NCBI GenBank assembly: GCA_947588735.1
Contig: CANQAD010000022.1
Location: forward strand, 1-33,014
Direction: 5' to 3'
Length of the DNA: 33,014 nucleotides
Source of the DNA: an uncultured Akkermansia sp.
GTDB taxonomy: Bacteria > Verrucomicrobiota > Verrucomicrobiia > Verrucomicrobiales > Akkermansiaceae
A program made the position numbers and the translations under genes. The notes beneath the pieces are model-generated. The model was given only the letters and a program-made list of their open reading frames with translations. It did not search any database and was not told the origin of the DNA. Each line of letters starts with the position of its first letter. The stretch's first letter is position 1. Below are positions 1 to 7,932 of this stretch, one piece after another.

Positions 1-6
1 TGCCTG

Positions 7-849
7 ATGGCTGGGGAAGAGGAACTGAGGAGGAGAGAAAAGACGGTGACGTTTAAGAGAGCTGTGGAAGCAGCATTGGAGGAGCGCAAGGGGAGGCGCG
101 CGCGCACACTGAGCGATTTGCGTTATATAGCACGACGACTCATGCACCGGTGTCGAGGGTTGTCCAAACGGCGCGTGCGTGGCATCCGGAGCGATGAGTG
201 CAGGGGGTGGATAGAGCAGGCATTTGAAACACCCAGCCAGCGAAAGAAAGCGCGTGCGGGTCTTTCCGGAATCTTTTCGAGCGCGGTTCGACGTGGCTGG
301 TGTTCTGAGAACCCCGTACGGCACGTGCCGGTGCCGGTGGTGAGAGAAAAACGTATCAACATTCTCACACAGGAGGAGCAGCGGCGTTTGTTGCAAGCCG
401 CAGAAACGTACGCTGGAGGGATATGCTTGCCGGCTGTGGCTACGATGCTTTACGCCGGAGTACGTCCGCACGAAATGGCCCGCCTCACATGGGAGCAGGT
501 GCACATGCGCGAGCGCGTGATCAGCATCGATCCGGAGCACAGTAAAACCGGCGGCGCTCGGCATGTCAGCATCCAAGCATCGCTCGCCCGTGTGCTGAGG
601 CGAGTGGAGAGCAATGCCAAGACGCAAAAAATCTGCCCACGGAACTGGCTGAGGCATTGGAGGGAATTGCATCGAGTCGCCGGCTGGGACAGGCGTCAGG
701 GGACGCCTTGGCAGCCGGATGTTTTGCGGCATACTTTTGCCACAGAACACCTGCGGATCCACCGCAGCTATGCTGAGCTACAGGTGGAGATGGGGCACCG
801 TAGCTGCCAACTCCTCCGCACCCGCTATGTGGCAATGGGAGCACGATAA
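7..849 (+). CDS. Tyrosine recombinase / site-specific integrase (possibly 5'-truncated by the window edge)
   Basis: Phage-integrase-type tyrosine recombinase, which cuts and rejoins DNA at specific sites through a 3'-phosphotyrosine. An N-terminal SAM-like DNA-binding region (about residues 15-105) precedes the catalytic domain (about 115-280). Visible active-site residues are R153 in GVRPHEMARL, K180 in HSKTGG, R241 in DVLRHTFAT, H264 in MGHRS and nucleophile Y274 in RTRYVAM. The first His of the usual HxxR box is Asp (D238), a known variant in this family. At 280 aa it is short but holds a complete catalytic core. The frame is open to the window edge, so the true start may lie further left. 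A strong hairpin begins at its stop codon. The host role (mobile-element integrase or resident recombinase) cannot be decided here. Confidence 0.88.
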   Translation: MAGEEELRRREKTVTFKRAVEAALEERKGRRARTLSDLRYIARRLMHRCRGLSKRRVRGIRSDECRGWIEQAFETPSQRKKARAGLSGIFSSAVRRGWCSENPVRHVPVPVVREKRINILTQEEQRRLLQAAETYAGGICLPAVATMLYAGVRPHEMARLTWEQVHMRERVISIDPEHSKTGGARHVSIQASLARVLRRVESNAKTQKICPRNWLRHWRELHRVAGWDRRQGTPWQPDVLRHTFATEHLRIHRSYAELQVEMGHRSCQLLRTRYVAMGAR

Positions 850-891
850 GCCTGTGCCTACAACAATCCACGAGTTCCGTAGGACAGGCTT
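848..891. terminator. Bidirectional hairpin between convergent genes
   Basis: AAGCCTGT at 848-855 pairs perfectly with ACAGGCTT at 884-891. Inside it CCTAC (857-861) pairs with GTAGG (879-883), giving a 13-bp stem with one bulged G and a 17-nt loop. It begins at the integrase stop codon and lies 44 bp from the stop of the convergent SWIM gene, which fits a shared terminator. The T-tract is short on both sides, so it is not a classical strong intrinsic terminator. Confidence 0.5.
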
Positions 892-934
892 TCCCGGAAA
901 CACAGCCAAGCTTTCAGGCAACAATGCGGGCGCA

Positions 935-1627
935 TCAGAGGTCAATGTCAATTCCGAAGGTCTTGCCGAGAGCGGAAGAATCGAGGGGAGCCGGGGCATC
1001 GGCCTCAGGTGGGACAATGAGTGCAGCGGGGTCGAGCGAACGGAGGGTGAAGAGCAGGGAGGGTTCACGGTCGATCAGGACGCCTGCCGCGTAGATGGCG
1101 GCGGAGGCATGAGGGCAGGGTTCCGCCCAATCCGGGCAGGTGCAACTCATGTGCCAATCCCCAGGGGTCGGGAGCAGGCCGTTCTCCGGATCGCAAAGGG
1201 TATGCAGCAGATCATCGTTGGCATGGCCCTCCAACAGAGCAACCAAAGAACCCACATTCCCGGCGCAGGCTGTGCTCAAAGTGAGGCGCTTTTCATCGTC
1301 CAAAGGTTTAAGCGAGAGTTTAACCTCATAGAGTTCCTGCGCAGAAACGAGAGCGTGGATAGAACAGGGGGCTATTTTCAGATCTAGGACGCATCCGTGG
1401 CGCAACAGGGTGCGCCCAGGAGAGAGACAAAGACCGCCCGCTTCGCAGAGAGCGAGGTGGCGCATCCATGCACTGCCCCAAAAGTGATCGGCGAGTTTGC
1501 GCGAGGTGGCGACCACTGGATGCAGCTGCACACCATCAGTCGTCAGCTCGGCAGCTCGTTGGGAAGCAAGACGGGCGAGGTCTGCCGCCCGAATGGGTGC
1601 TGAATCCTCGCCCGCGTAGCTGTACAT
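935..1627 (-). CDS. SWIM zinc-finger family protein
   Basis: A 230-aa protein with a SWIM zinc finger: C162-x-C164-x6-C171-x-H173 in SCTCPDWAEPCPH. The upstream part matches the layout of stand-alone bacterial SWIM proteins: a WGSAWMRHL stretch near residue 50, a GRTLLRHGCV turn near 71-80, then a beta-rich segment before the finger. Members often sit beside SNF2/Rad54-type helicases, but no helicase is present here. SWIM domains are thought to bind DNA or protein, and the exact role is unknown. It starts 15 bp after the epimerase stop and is the last gene of the minus-strand run. No clear Shine-Dalgarno precedes its ATG, so translation may depend on the upstream gene. Confidence 0.8.
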   Translation of the reverse strand: MYSYAGEDSAPIRAADLARLASQRAAELTTDGVQLHPVVATSRKLADHFWGSAWMRHLALCEAGGLCLSPGRTLLRHGCVLDLKIAPCSIHALVSAQELYEVKLSLKPLDDEKRLTLSTACAGNVGSLVALLEGHANDDLLHTLCDPENGLLPTPGDWHMSCTCPDWAEPCPHASAAIYAAGVLIDREPSLLFTLRSLDPAALIVPPEADAPAPLDSSALGKTFGIDIDL

Positions 1628-1642
1628 AGCCGAGGGGTAAAA

Positions 1643-2566
1643 TTACCGAGTGACGGAGCGGAAATACTCCAAGGTAATCTTGAGACCTTCTTCCAGCGTG
1701 TACTGTGGTTTCCAACCTGCGGCGAGCAGTTTGTCTGCACAGGCGCGGGAATGTTTCACGTCTCCGGCACGTTCAGGCAGGTGCACAATCTTGCTCTTCG
1801 AACCGGCGGCAGCCACAATAATCTCCGCAAGCTTGTTGATAGTAATTTGTCCGCCATATCCCGCGTTATTGACGCCTGTGACCTCCGGGTGTTCTGCCAC
1901 GTAGGTGAGCGCGCCAACGATATCCTTCACATAGATGAAGTCGCGTGTCTGTTCGCCATCGCCGAAGATTGTGATATCCTCGCCTTTGAGGGCTCGTTCC
2001 ATGAAAATGGGAACAGCGGCAGCGTAGGCGCCTTTCGGGTCCTGGCGCGGGCCGAATACGTTGAAGAAACGGCAGCATCCCGTGTTGATCTTGCCCGTGG
2101 TGCGGAACATCTCCATGTAGTACTCGCCATCCAGCTTTGTGATGCCGTATGGGCTTTTCGGCTCCGGGTACATCGTCTCCACCTTCGGCACGATAGGATT
2201 GTCACCGTAGATGGCAGCCGAGGATGCGAGTACCACTTTCTTTACCCCGGCGTCGGAGGCCTCCTCCAGCACGGTGAGCAGACCGTTCACGTTCAGGTCA
2301 ATCGTTTCGCGAATCTTGCTCATGCTTTCCGGCACGGAAACGAGTGCCGCCATGTGGAAAATGTAGTCCACGCCTTGCACCGCTTTGCGCACGAGTTCGC
2401 GGTTGGTGATGCTGCCCTCAATAAAGGTAACGCGCAGACCATCCAGATTCTTCTTGTAGCCGGTGCGGAGGTTGTCGAGAACACGGATATCTTCTGCCTT
2501 GTCCTGATAATGTTCAGCGATGTGGGAGCCGATGAAGCCGGCGCCGCCTGTGATGAGTACTTTCAT
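1643..2566 (-). CDS. NAD-dependent sugar epimerase/dehydratase (UDP-glucose/UDP-GlcNAc 4-epimerase type)
   Basis: Extended short-chain dehydrogenase/reductase of 307 aa, within the usual range for GalE/WbpP-type 4-epimerases. The N-terminal Rossmann motif is GGAGFIG (residues 7-13), D31 probably binds the NAD ribose, and the catalytic pair is Y140/K144 in SPYGITK. The C-terminal substrate half has NVFGPRQDP and GDGEQTRDFIYVKD, typical of UDP-hexose epimerases that make precursors for surface polysaccharide. Whether it acts on UDP-Glc, UDP-GlcNAc or both cannot be read from sequence. The ATG at 2566 is chosen because the Rossmann strand MKVLITGG starts there; a longer reading would run into metG. 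It lies 29 bp downstream of metG and is probably co-transcribed with it. Confidence 0.88.
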   Translation of the reverse strand: MKVLITGGAGFIGSHIAEHYQDKAEDIRVLDNLRTGYKKNLDGLRVTFIEGSITNRELVRKAVQGVDYIFHMAALVSVPESMSKIRETIDLNVNGLLTVLEEASDAGVKKVVLASSAAIYGDNPIVPKVETMYPEPKSPYGITKLDGEYYMEMFRTTGKINTGCCRFFNVFGPRQDPKGAYAAAVPIFMERALKGEDITIFGDGEQTRDFIYVKDIVGALTYVAEHPEVTGVNNAGYGGQITINKLAEIIVAAAGSKSKIVHLPERAGDVKHSRACADKLLAAGWKPQYTLEEGLKITLEYFRSVTR

Positions 2567-2595
2567 GGTTGTAGTAGGTGAGTGGTTTGTGAAGA

Positions 2596-4200
2596 TTATG
2601 CCTTGCTTTTTGCCGCCTTGGCAGCAGCTTTGGCGGCCAGTTTTTCTTTTTCTTCGGGGGTGAGAATACGCGGGAATACGGGGCTTGGCGCCTGAACCTG
2701 ATGACCTTCCTTCAGGATGCCCCATGCGAGCGACCGAGGGGTAAGACCGTTGGCATCCACTTGCAACTGGGCGAGTAAACGCTTTGAGGCTTCCGGCAGC
2801 ACGCAACCCAACAGGAAACCCACGTGGGCAACGCTCTCCAGAAGGTGGTAGAGTACGCACTGCAGCTCCTCCGTCTTCTGCGGGTCCTTTGCAAGCGCCC
2901 ACGGCTGTTTTTGCTCAATGTATCCGTTACAGAGGGAAACGTGGGCATTGAGCGCGCCAAGGGCATCAGCCGCATTGCAAGCGTCCATCTGCCGGGCGAA
3001 AGTTTTTTCCGCTTCATCCAGACTCTTGCGCAGGGCGGCGGAAAGCTCGTCGTCGTTCGTTGGCGTGTGCAGGGTACCCCCACTGTACCGCACACACATG
3101 TTGAGCGAACGATTGGCGAGGTTGCCGAGGTCATTCGCCAGTTCGGAATTGTAAATCATACGCAGGCGTTCGGGGTCGTAATCGCTGTCGTAGCCAGTTT
3201 TTGTATCGCGCGCCAGATAATAGCGCAAGGCCTCGGCGCCGAAGAGGTCGCACAAGTCGTTAGGATCCACAATATTGCCGAGTGACTTGCTCATCTTTTC
3301 GCCCCTGATGTTGAGCCAGCCGTGCACGAGCAAGCGCGGCATCTGCTCATCGGGGAACCCCAGGGCATGCAGCATGCAGAGCCAATAGATGCCGTGTGCC
3401 GGAATGAGGATGTCCTTCCCGATGACCTCGCATGCAGCCGGCCAAAGTTTCCCGAAGGAGGGCAGACTCGCATCTCCGTCGCTCGCATACCCCGCAAATG
3501 AGATGTAGTTGATGAGTGCATCAAACCATACGTAAGTTACAAAATCCGGGTCAAAGGGCAGGGGAATACCCCACGAAAGACGGTTCTTGGGGCGCGAAAT
3601 GCACAGGTCATTCGTCGAGCGGTCGATGGCCATGAGGAGATCCTGCCTCCGGAATTCCGGGGTGACGACTTCCGGGTGCTTGGTCACATACTCGCGCAGC
3701 CAGGGGATGTGCGCTGTGAGGTTGAAGTACCAGTTCTCTTCTTCGAGTTCGATGACTTCGCCCCACTCGGGGCCAAACTGTCCGTCCTCTCCGCGTTCCT
3801 TGTCAGTGAGAAACTGTTCTTGGCGGACGGAATAAAATCCTCTGTAAGTCTTTTTATAAAGACACCCTTTGTTTCGCAATTCCGTAAGAATTCGCTGCAC
3901 ACACTTTTCATGGCGTGGGTCAGAAGTGGCAGCCCAAGCATCGTATGAGACATCCAGACGTTTCCATAACGCGGTGAATTTCTGCGTGACCTGCTGCGCG
4001 TACTCGAGCGGTTCAATACCTGCCTCCTCCGCTTTTTGTTGCACCTTCTGCCCGTGTTGGTCAACGCCAGCTAAGAAATAGGTTTCCTCTCCGCACATGC
4101 GGTGCCAGCGAGCCAACACGTCTGCAAGCACTTTTTCGTAAGCATGCCCAATATGGGGAGCGCCGTTCGTGTAGTCGATGGCTGTGGTAATATAGAACAT
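2596..4200 (-). CDS. metG: Methionine--tRNA ligase
   Basis: Class I aminoacyl-tRNA synthetase charging tRNA-Met in the cytoplasm. The HIGH signature is at residues 16-19 (PHIGHAY) and KMSKS at 302-306 (GEKMSKSLGN). The WFDALINYISF segment and the anticodon-binding helical domain follow. At 534 aa it lacks the C-terminal tRNA-binding/dimerisation domain found in longer MetG proteins and ends in a Lys/Ala-rich tail. The knuckle region (around GFYSVRQEQF) has lost the zinc cysteines, so this looks like a zinc-less knuckle form. It sits between tlyA (63-bp gap) and the epimerase in a minus-strand run. Confidence 0.96.
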   Translation of the reverse strand: MFYITTAIDYTNGAPHIGHAYEKVLADVLARWHRMCGEETYFLAGVDQHGQKVQQKAEEAGIEPLEYAQQVTQKFTALWKRLDVSYDAWAATSDPRHEKCVQRILTELRNKGCLYKKTYRGFYSVRQEQFLTDKERGEDGQFGPEWGEVIELEEENWYFNLTAHIPWLREYVTKHPEVVTPEFRRQDLLMAIDRSTNDLCISRPKNRLSWGIPLPFDPDFVTYVWFDALINYISFAGYASDGDASLPSFGKLWPAACEVIGKDILIPAHGIYWLCMLHALGFPDEQMPRLLVHGWLNIRGEKMSKSLGNIVDPNDLCDLFGAEALRYYLARDTKTGYDSDYDPERLRMIYNSELANDLGNLANRSLNMCVRYSGGTLHTPTNDDELSAALRKSLDEAEKTFARQMDACNAADALGALNAHVSLCNGYIEQKQPWALAKDPQKTEELQCVLYHLLESVAHVGFLLGCVLPEASKRLLAQLQVDANGLTPRSLAWGILKEGHQVQAPSPVFPRILTPEEKEKLAAKAAAKAAKSKA

Positions 4201-4263
4201 ATCGCGCAGATTCTATCACGGCATGCACTTGGGGGCAAGCCGAACTTAGAGGAAGATTTTATG

Positions 4264-4995
4264 CTAGCGTAGCCATGCGAGAAACTCTTTGTTGCCCTCC
4301 ATGCCAGTGATGGGAGAAGGGGCTACCCCCATCCACGAGCGGTGGAGCTGTTCTGTGACGAAGACGCGGATTTTTTGGACGGCGCGTTCATGCAGGAGGG
4401 GGTCGCGCACAATGCCACCGGGACCAATGTCTTGTGGCTGAAGCTCAAACTGCGGCTTCACGAGCACGAGTATATCTCCATCCGGTTCAAGACAAGCATA
4501 CGCCGCCGGCAGGATTTTGGTGAGGGAGATGAAGGAGACATCACTCACGATAAGCTGCACTTTTTCACCGAGGTCATCTGGCGTCAGATAGCGGGCATTG
4601 AATTGCTCTCGTACAATGACGCGTGGGTCAGTGCGTAATTTCCAGACGAGTTGATTGGTCCCAACATCCACCGCGTGCACACGTAGGGCGCCGTTTTGCA
4701 GCAGACAATCTGTAAACCCGCCAGTGGATGAACCGATATCCAGACACACTTTGCCCTGAGGAGATACCGGGAAAGCCGTCAGAGCTCCCTCCAGCTTAAA
4801 TCCGCCGCGGCTCACGTATTTTGGCGGGTTTTTGACGGAGAGTGGCAGGCTGGCATCTACTTTTGTTCCAGGTTTTGTGACTATCTGACCTCCCACCGAA
4901 ACTTCACCTGCCAAAATAAGGCGCTGGGCCTGCTCCCTGGAAGGAACAAGCCCGACGCGATGCAAAAGAACATCCAATCGTTCCTTGGCTGGCAT
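4264..4995 (-). CDS. tlyA: TlyA-family rRNA 2'-O-methyltransferase (hemolysin A family)
   Basis: S4 RNA-binding domain (about residues 3-60, beginning RLDVLLHRVGLVPSREQA) followed by an FtsJ/RrmJ-like SAM methyltransferase. The SAM-binding motif is DIGSSTGGF (86-94), and the likely K-D-K-E catalytic set is K67 (RGGFKLEG), D152 (SDVSFISL), K180 (VKPQFE) and E237 (GNKEFLAWL). Characterised TlyA enzymes methylate the 2'-hydroxyl of cytidines in 16S/23S rRNA. The length (243 aa) is slightly below the usual 245-270. The ATG at 4995 is chosen because an in-frame ATG at 5034 would overlap the end of the upstream gene and adds residues not typical of the family. The upstream gene ends 16 bp away, suggesting co-transcription. 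Confidence 0.92.
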   Translation of the reverse strand: MPAKERLDVLLHRVGLVPSREQAQRLILAGEVSVGGQIVTKPGTKVDASLPLSVKNPPKYVSRGGFKLEGALTAFPVSPQGKVCLDIGSSTGGFTDCLLQNGALRVHAVDVGTNQLVWKLRTDPRVIVREQFNARYLTPDDLGEKVQLIVSDVSFISLTKILPAAYACLEPDGDILVLVKPQFELQPQDIGPGGIVRDPLLHERAVQKIRVFVTEQLHRSWMGVAPSPITGMEGNKEFLAWLR

Positions 4996-5011
4996 TGGTG
5001 TTGAGAAGAAC

Positions 5012-5752
5012 CTAGCGCTGAGTCGGATTCGCAATCAGATACGCAGGAAGGGGAGGCAGAGTGGTGCTGCCATCAGTCAATGGCGCAATCGGCAAACGCC
5101 GCCGACGTTTCTGTTCAGGAGCTGCAGACGGAACAGGCGCCGGAGCAGGGGCTACCCTTGGAGTTGGCGCTGGAGTAGGAGTCACCTTTGGTGCTGGCGC
5201 TGGAGCAGGAGTCACCTTTGGTGCTGGCGCTGGAGCAGGGGCCACCCTTGGAGTTGGCGCTGGAGCAGGGACCACCCTTGGAGTTGGCGCTGGAGCAGGG
5301 GCCGCTGGCATCGAAGAACGGATCACAGGGACTGGCTGTGGTTCAGGTTGCGGGAGCGCCACTGCTCGTTGGGACAGAACATGAGCACGACGTGCCGGAG
5401 CTGCTACGGAAGGCGCTGCTGGAGCCTCGTAGCGCGCGTTCGGACCGTTAGCGACAGGTTTCTCGTTTGATGTCGGAGCATTGCGGATCACCTGCGCAGG
5501 AACAAGGGGCAGGACCGGCACTGAAGCTGCTGCAGGGGTAACTGCTGTCGCCTGAGGAGGCTTTGGAGCATAGAGTGCTCTTCCTTGCGCGCGCTGCGGT
5601 TGCACATTTGTCGGCGCTTGGCTTACCACCTGTTGAGAGGGCAGTGGCGCTCGATTGATACGGTGTACTCGGACACCGGCTTTGGTTAATTGAGTTTGAG
5701 CCGATACACTGCCTATGGCAAGTACGAACAATATGAGTGGGATCCGACGCAT
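5012..5752 (-). CDS. Secreted Pro/Ala-rich protein with decapeptide repeats
   Basis: Not recognised as a named family. It is a 246-aa protein with a short basic N-terminus and hydrophobic core (MRRIPLILFVLAIGSVSA) that reads as a Sec signal peptide, cleaved before QTQ. The mature protein is Pro/Ala/Val-rich and contains about five to six near-identical decapeptides of the type PAPAPTPRVA at residues 151-206. A basic patch (EQKRRRR, 213-219) and a conserved-looking tail (PLTDGSTTLPPLPAYLI) follow. Such proline spacers usually form extended, rigid cell-envelope linkers; that is an inference. It lies between a membrane protein gene (23-bp gap) and tlyA (16-bp gap). The frame is intact across the DNA repeat, which supports real coding. 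Confidence 0.7.
   Translation of the reverse strand: MRRIPLILFVLAIGSVSAQTQLTKAGVRVHRINRAPLPSQQVVSQAPTNVQPQRAQGRALYAPKPPQATAVTPAAASVPVLPLVPAQVIRNAPTSNEKPVANGPNARYEAPAAPSVAAPARRAHVLSQRAVALPQPEPQPVPVIRSSMPAAPAPAPTPRVVPAPAPTPRVAPAPAPAPKVTPAPAPAPKVTPTPAPTPRVAPAPAPVPSAAPEQKRRRRLPIAPLTDGSTTLPPLPAYLIANPTQR
5131..5310. repeat. 30-bp tandem repeat encoding PAPAPxPxV decapeptides
   Basis: Six consecutive units with exact 30-bp period (5131, 5161, 5191, 5221, 5251, 5281). The core unit on the plus strand is GGCGCTGGAGCAGG with variable flanks; the first and last units are more diverged. The period is a multiple of three, so gain or loss of a unit would keep the reading frame of the minus-strand secreted protein and change its length in 10-residue steps. 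Confidence 0.9.
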
Positions 5753-5775
5753 ATACGGGGTGGTTTAATGGTGAT

Positions 5776-6222
5776 TTAGGTGAGAGCCGTGTAATAGCTG
5801 ATGAAACAAGAGATGGAAAAAAGGATGATAAGAGGAGTTAAAAGCAGGGAAACAGGGTCGCGGCGCCATGAATTGGGTTTATCTTCTGAATCTGAATCCG
5901 GTAAGATTGACCATATGGCCGTTGCCGCAAAACCCAGCCATGAGAGCGCATATAGATTAGCCCATGATGGGTGCTCCCTGAAGATCAGCGCCCCGGTCTG
6001 ATGCATCACGAAGTAAACTGCAAAAGGGAGAATGCAAAGTACCGCGAGCTCCGGATGGGCATTGCGGCGGTACAGACGCATCCACACCAGCCCCCATGCC
6101 ACGATAATCAGCATGCTGGATACCACTAGCACGGCACTGCCAAACACCGACTCCAAACAGGAGCCGCTGCTCAACAGAACGAAGAGCGGAACAGCCAGGT
6201 AGATGTACGGGCGACGATTCAT
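5776..6222 (-). CDS. Small multi-pass membrane protein, function unknown
   Basis: A 148-aa protein made largely of hydrophobic segments. About four to five membrane helices are visible: around residues 5-25, 28-45 (AVLVVSSMLIIVAWGLVWM), 58-80, 83-102 and 122-146. Charged loops lie between them (RRNAHPE; PDSDSEDKPNSWRRD). No catalytic motif or family is recognised. The ATG at 6222 (MNRRPYIYLA) is chosen because it lies 7 bp after the stop of the OsmC-like gene; a longer reading would overlap that gene. It is followed 23 bp later by the repeat protein, so the two are probably in one transcript. Confidence 0.72.
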   Translation of the reverse strand: MNRRPYIYLAVPLFVLLSSGSCLESVFGSAVLVVSSMLIIVAWGLVWMRLYRRNAHPELAVLCILPFAVYFVMHQTGALIFREHPSWANLYALSWLGFAATAIWSILPDSDSEDKPNSWRRDPVSLLLTPLIILFSISCFISYYTALT

Positions 6223-6229
6223 GTTTTTG

Positions 6230-6637
6230 CTATCCCTCCCAATGCCAAGTGAGAGGGACTTCAATATCCGGATGCAAGCTTCGCATGGCAGGACTGCCGT
6301 TCGCACAATCCTGCAGTGCAATCACATGCGGGGAATTTGCGGGAAGGGGAACATGCAATTCAATCATAATACGTGCAATGCGTCGTGGATTTGCACTCAT
6401 CTCTTTCGTTACGTCAGCCCACAGACCCTTTAACTCCAACTTGTGTTCCTGTGCGTATATCCCCATGATCGTCATCATACATGCGGCCGTGGCCGAGCAC
6501 ATCAAATCCGTCGGCGAAAAGGATTCACCTTTCCCATGGTTATCTGTTGGCGCGTCCGTAGCGACGTGCGCGCCGGAGCTTACGTGCTCAAGCTCACAAT
6601 GCAACCCGCCTTCATATTTGACTCTGCACTTTACCAT
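6230..6637 (-). CDS. OsmC/Ohr-family protein lacking the resolving cysteine
   Basis: A 135-aa OsmC-like fold with the family pattern SPTDLMCSATAAC (residues 41-53; C53 sits at the peroxidatic position) and a terminal SLHPDI block. Characterised OsmC/Ohr proteins reduce organic peroxides with two cysteines. Here the usual second site (a TCPV-like motif before the SLHPD block) reads GSPAMRSLHPD, so S115 replaces the resolving Cys. Other cysteines (C47, C111) are nearby but out of register. It may be a non-peroxidase OsmC relative (YhfA-like) or use C111 instead. It is the first gene of the minus-strand run. A -35/-10 promoter ends 6 nt before its ATG and there is no Shine-Dalgarno. Confidence 0.85.
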   Translation of the reverse strand: MVKCRVKYEGGLHCELEHVSSGAHVATDAPTDNHGKGESFSPTDLMCSATAACMMTIMGIYAQEHKLELKGLWADVTKEMSANPRRIARIMIELHVPLPANSPHVIALQDCANGSPAMRSLHPDIEVPLTWHWEG

Positions 6638-6643
6638 GACTCT

Positions 6644-6672
6644 ATGCTACGCTTCTTCCGCGAACGCGTCAA
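6644..6672 (-). promoter_or_regulatory. Sigma70-like promoter of the OsmC-headed run, abutting the start codon
   Basis: On the minus strand, TTGACG (6672-6667), a 17-bp spacer, and TAGCAT (6649-6644). Six nucleotides (AGAGTC) separate the -10 hexamer from the ATG at 6637. Transcription would be expected to start at or next to the A of ATG, giving a leaderless mRNA. Confidence 0.5.
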
Positions 6673-6926
6673 GTTCAGAGTTCCGTTTTTTTGCGCCTTT
6701 TCTCACTTTTTCTCCCCGTGCGTTGCGTCTGGTTCACTCGGAATGCTGCCATCCGGAGAGGTGAACAGAATTGTTACCGTGTTTTCTTCCCATTCTGGCG
6801 TCCATTCAATTGGGCAGGGATTTTTTATTTACTAAATCTTAGAGTCTCATACAAATTTATAACTTCGCATAATATATGTAATGCAAAATAAGATACCAAA
6901 AAAGCGGAGGCGGAAAGATATAGAAC

Positions 6927-6954
6927 TTGTAAAAAACAGCATGTATGGTAGAAT
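6927..6954 (+). promoter_or_regulatory. Candidate promoter of the gliding-type ABC transporter run
   Basis: TTGTAA (6927-6932), a 16-bp spacer, and TAGAAT (6949-6954), about 36 bp upstream of the ATG at 6991. The match is four of six for the -35 and five of six for the -10. The position just upstream of a long co-oriented gene run supports it. Confidence 0.38.
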
Positions 6955-6990
6955 GAGGGGCGACACAGGAACGAGGCAGCACAAAAACAA

Positions 6991-7932
6991 ATGAGCATGG
7001 TCAGTACAGAGCATTTGTACAAGGTATTTGGGCGAATCATGGCGGTGAAGGACGTAAGTTTTGAGGTGGAGCTTAGTGAGATAGTGGGATTTCTTGGACC
7101 AAATGGAGCCGGCAAGACAACGACAATGAAGATGCTCACGGGATATTTGCCACCAACCGCGGGCACAGCACGCATAGCGGGACATGACATCATTGATGAA
7201 CCGCTCGAAGCAAGGCGCCACATGGGCTATATGCCGGAAAACGTACCGCTCTACGACGACATGCGCGTGTATGAGTACTTGTACTACCGTGCGAAGCTGA
7301 AAGGGCTATCTGGAAAATCAGTACGTCGGCAGGTTGGCTATGTGATGGATCGCTGTGGGTTGGACGGCAAACGAAAGAGCATGATAAGCACGCTTTCAAA
7401 GGGCTATCGGCAGCGTGTCGGTCTGGCGGATGCCCTGCTCGGCGAGCCGGAGCTCCTTATTTTGGACGAGCCGACTAATGGATTGGATCCAAACCAGATA
7501 CGACAAATACGCGAACTGATACGCTCGTTGGCCGAAGAGCACACTGTCATTCTTTCCACTCATATCCTGAGTGAGGTAGAAATGATCTGCAACAAGGTGA
7601 TCATCATTGATAATGGGAAAATAAAAGCTGCGGACACTCCCGACAATTTGACCAAAGGGTTACGGGCCGCCGGTCGCGTATCTCTAGAGTATAAGGGCGA
7701 CCTGGAAGAGGTGATGCGAGAATTGTCAGCTATTCCAGCCGTCAAAAAAATCGTCTTTGAAGGCACCCTGCCCGGTGGCTGGCAACGGCTCGTAGTTCGG
7801 GCGGAGCCGGGCACCGACACTCGAGAAAAAGCTGCGGCCATCATACACCGCCACGACTACCCCTTGCGTCATGTCTATCGTCATATACCGAGTCTGGAGG
7901 ACGTATTTGTAGAGATGACGCGACATGATTAG
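6991..7932 (+). CDS. ABC transporter ATP-binding protein, GldA/NatA-like
   Basis: A 313-aa cytoplasmic ATPase that would power the permease encoded next. Walker A GPNGAGKTT is at 36-44, the Q-loop region is MPENVPLYDDM, the signature LSKGYRQRVG is at 135-144, Walker B LLILDEP is at 155-161, and the H-loop His is H191 (STHILSEVE). The signature variant LSKGYRQR and the NGLDPNQI D-loop are typical of the GldA branch of ABC-2 exporters. A C-terminal extension of about 100 residues is also normal for that branch. The next gene starts 8 bp inside its 3' end, implying translational coupling. The transported substrate cannot be read from sequence. Confidence 0.93.
   Translation: MSMVSTEHLYKVFGRIMAVKDVSFEVELSEIVGFLGPNGAGKTTTMKMLTGYLPPTAGTARIAGHDIIDEPLEARRHMGYMPENVPLYDDMRVYEYLYYRAKLKGLSGKSVRRQVGYVMDRCGLDGKRKSMISTLSKGYRQRVGLADALLGEPELLILDEPTNGLDPNQIRQIRELIRSLAEEHTVILSTHILSEVEMICNKVIIIDNGKIKAADTPDNLTKGLRAAGRVSLEYKGDLEEVMRELSAIPAVKKIVFEGTLPGGWQRLVVRAEPGTDTREKAAAIIHRHDYPLRHVYRHIPSLEDVFVEMTRHD

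Larger units (their letters stand above)
6638..6990. other. Divergent intergenic region
   Basis: A 353-bp spacer between the divergent OsmC run and the ABC-transporter run. The part near 6830-6900 is clearly more AT-rich than the neighbourhood. It holds one candidate promoter for each direction (listed separately). I see no small gene, RNA or repeat in it. Confidence 0.6.

Noticed and set aside
848..891. Hairpin at the integrase stop as an attachment site
   Set aside because: No second copy or direct repeat is visible in the window; its position between convergent stops fits a terminator better.
719..1387. Plus-strand frame bridging the integrase end and the SWIM gene
   Set aside because: Overlaps two supported genes and the intergenic hairpin; composition is not protein-like.
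1751..2581. Long plus-strand frame opposite the epimerase
   Set aside because: Antisense shadow of a gene with clear Rossmann and YxxxK motifs; no family features of its own.
2567..2902. N-terminal extension of the epimerase
   Set aside because: It would overlap metG by about 300 bp and precede the Rossmann strand with sequence unlike the family.
5131..5310. Regular 30-bp repeats as a possible CRISPR array
   Set aside because: Units are contiguous with no unique spacers, and they are in frame with a signal-peptide protein.
5061..5384. Gly/Ala-rich plus-strand frame across the repeat
   Set aside because: It is the antisense reading of the Pro/Ala repeat, with no start signal; the minus-strand gene has a signal peptide and fits its gene run.
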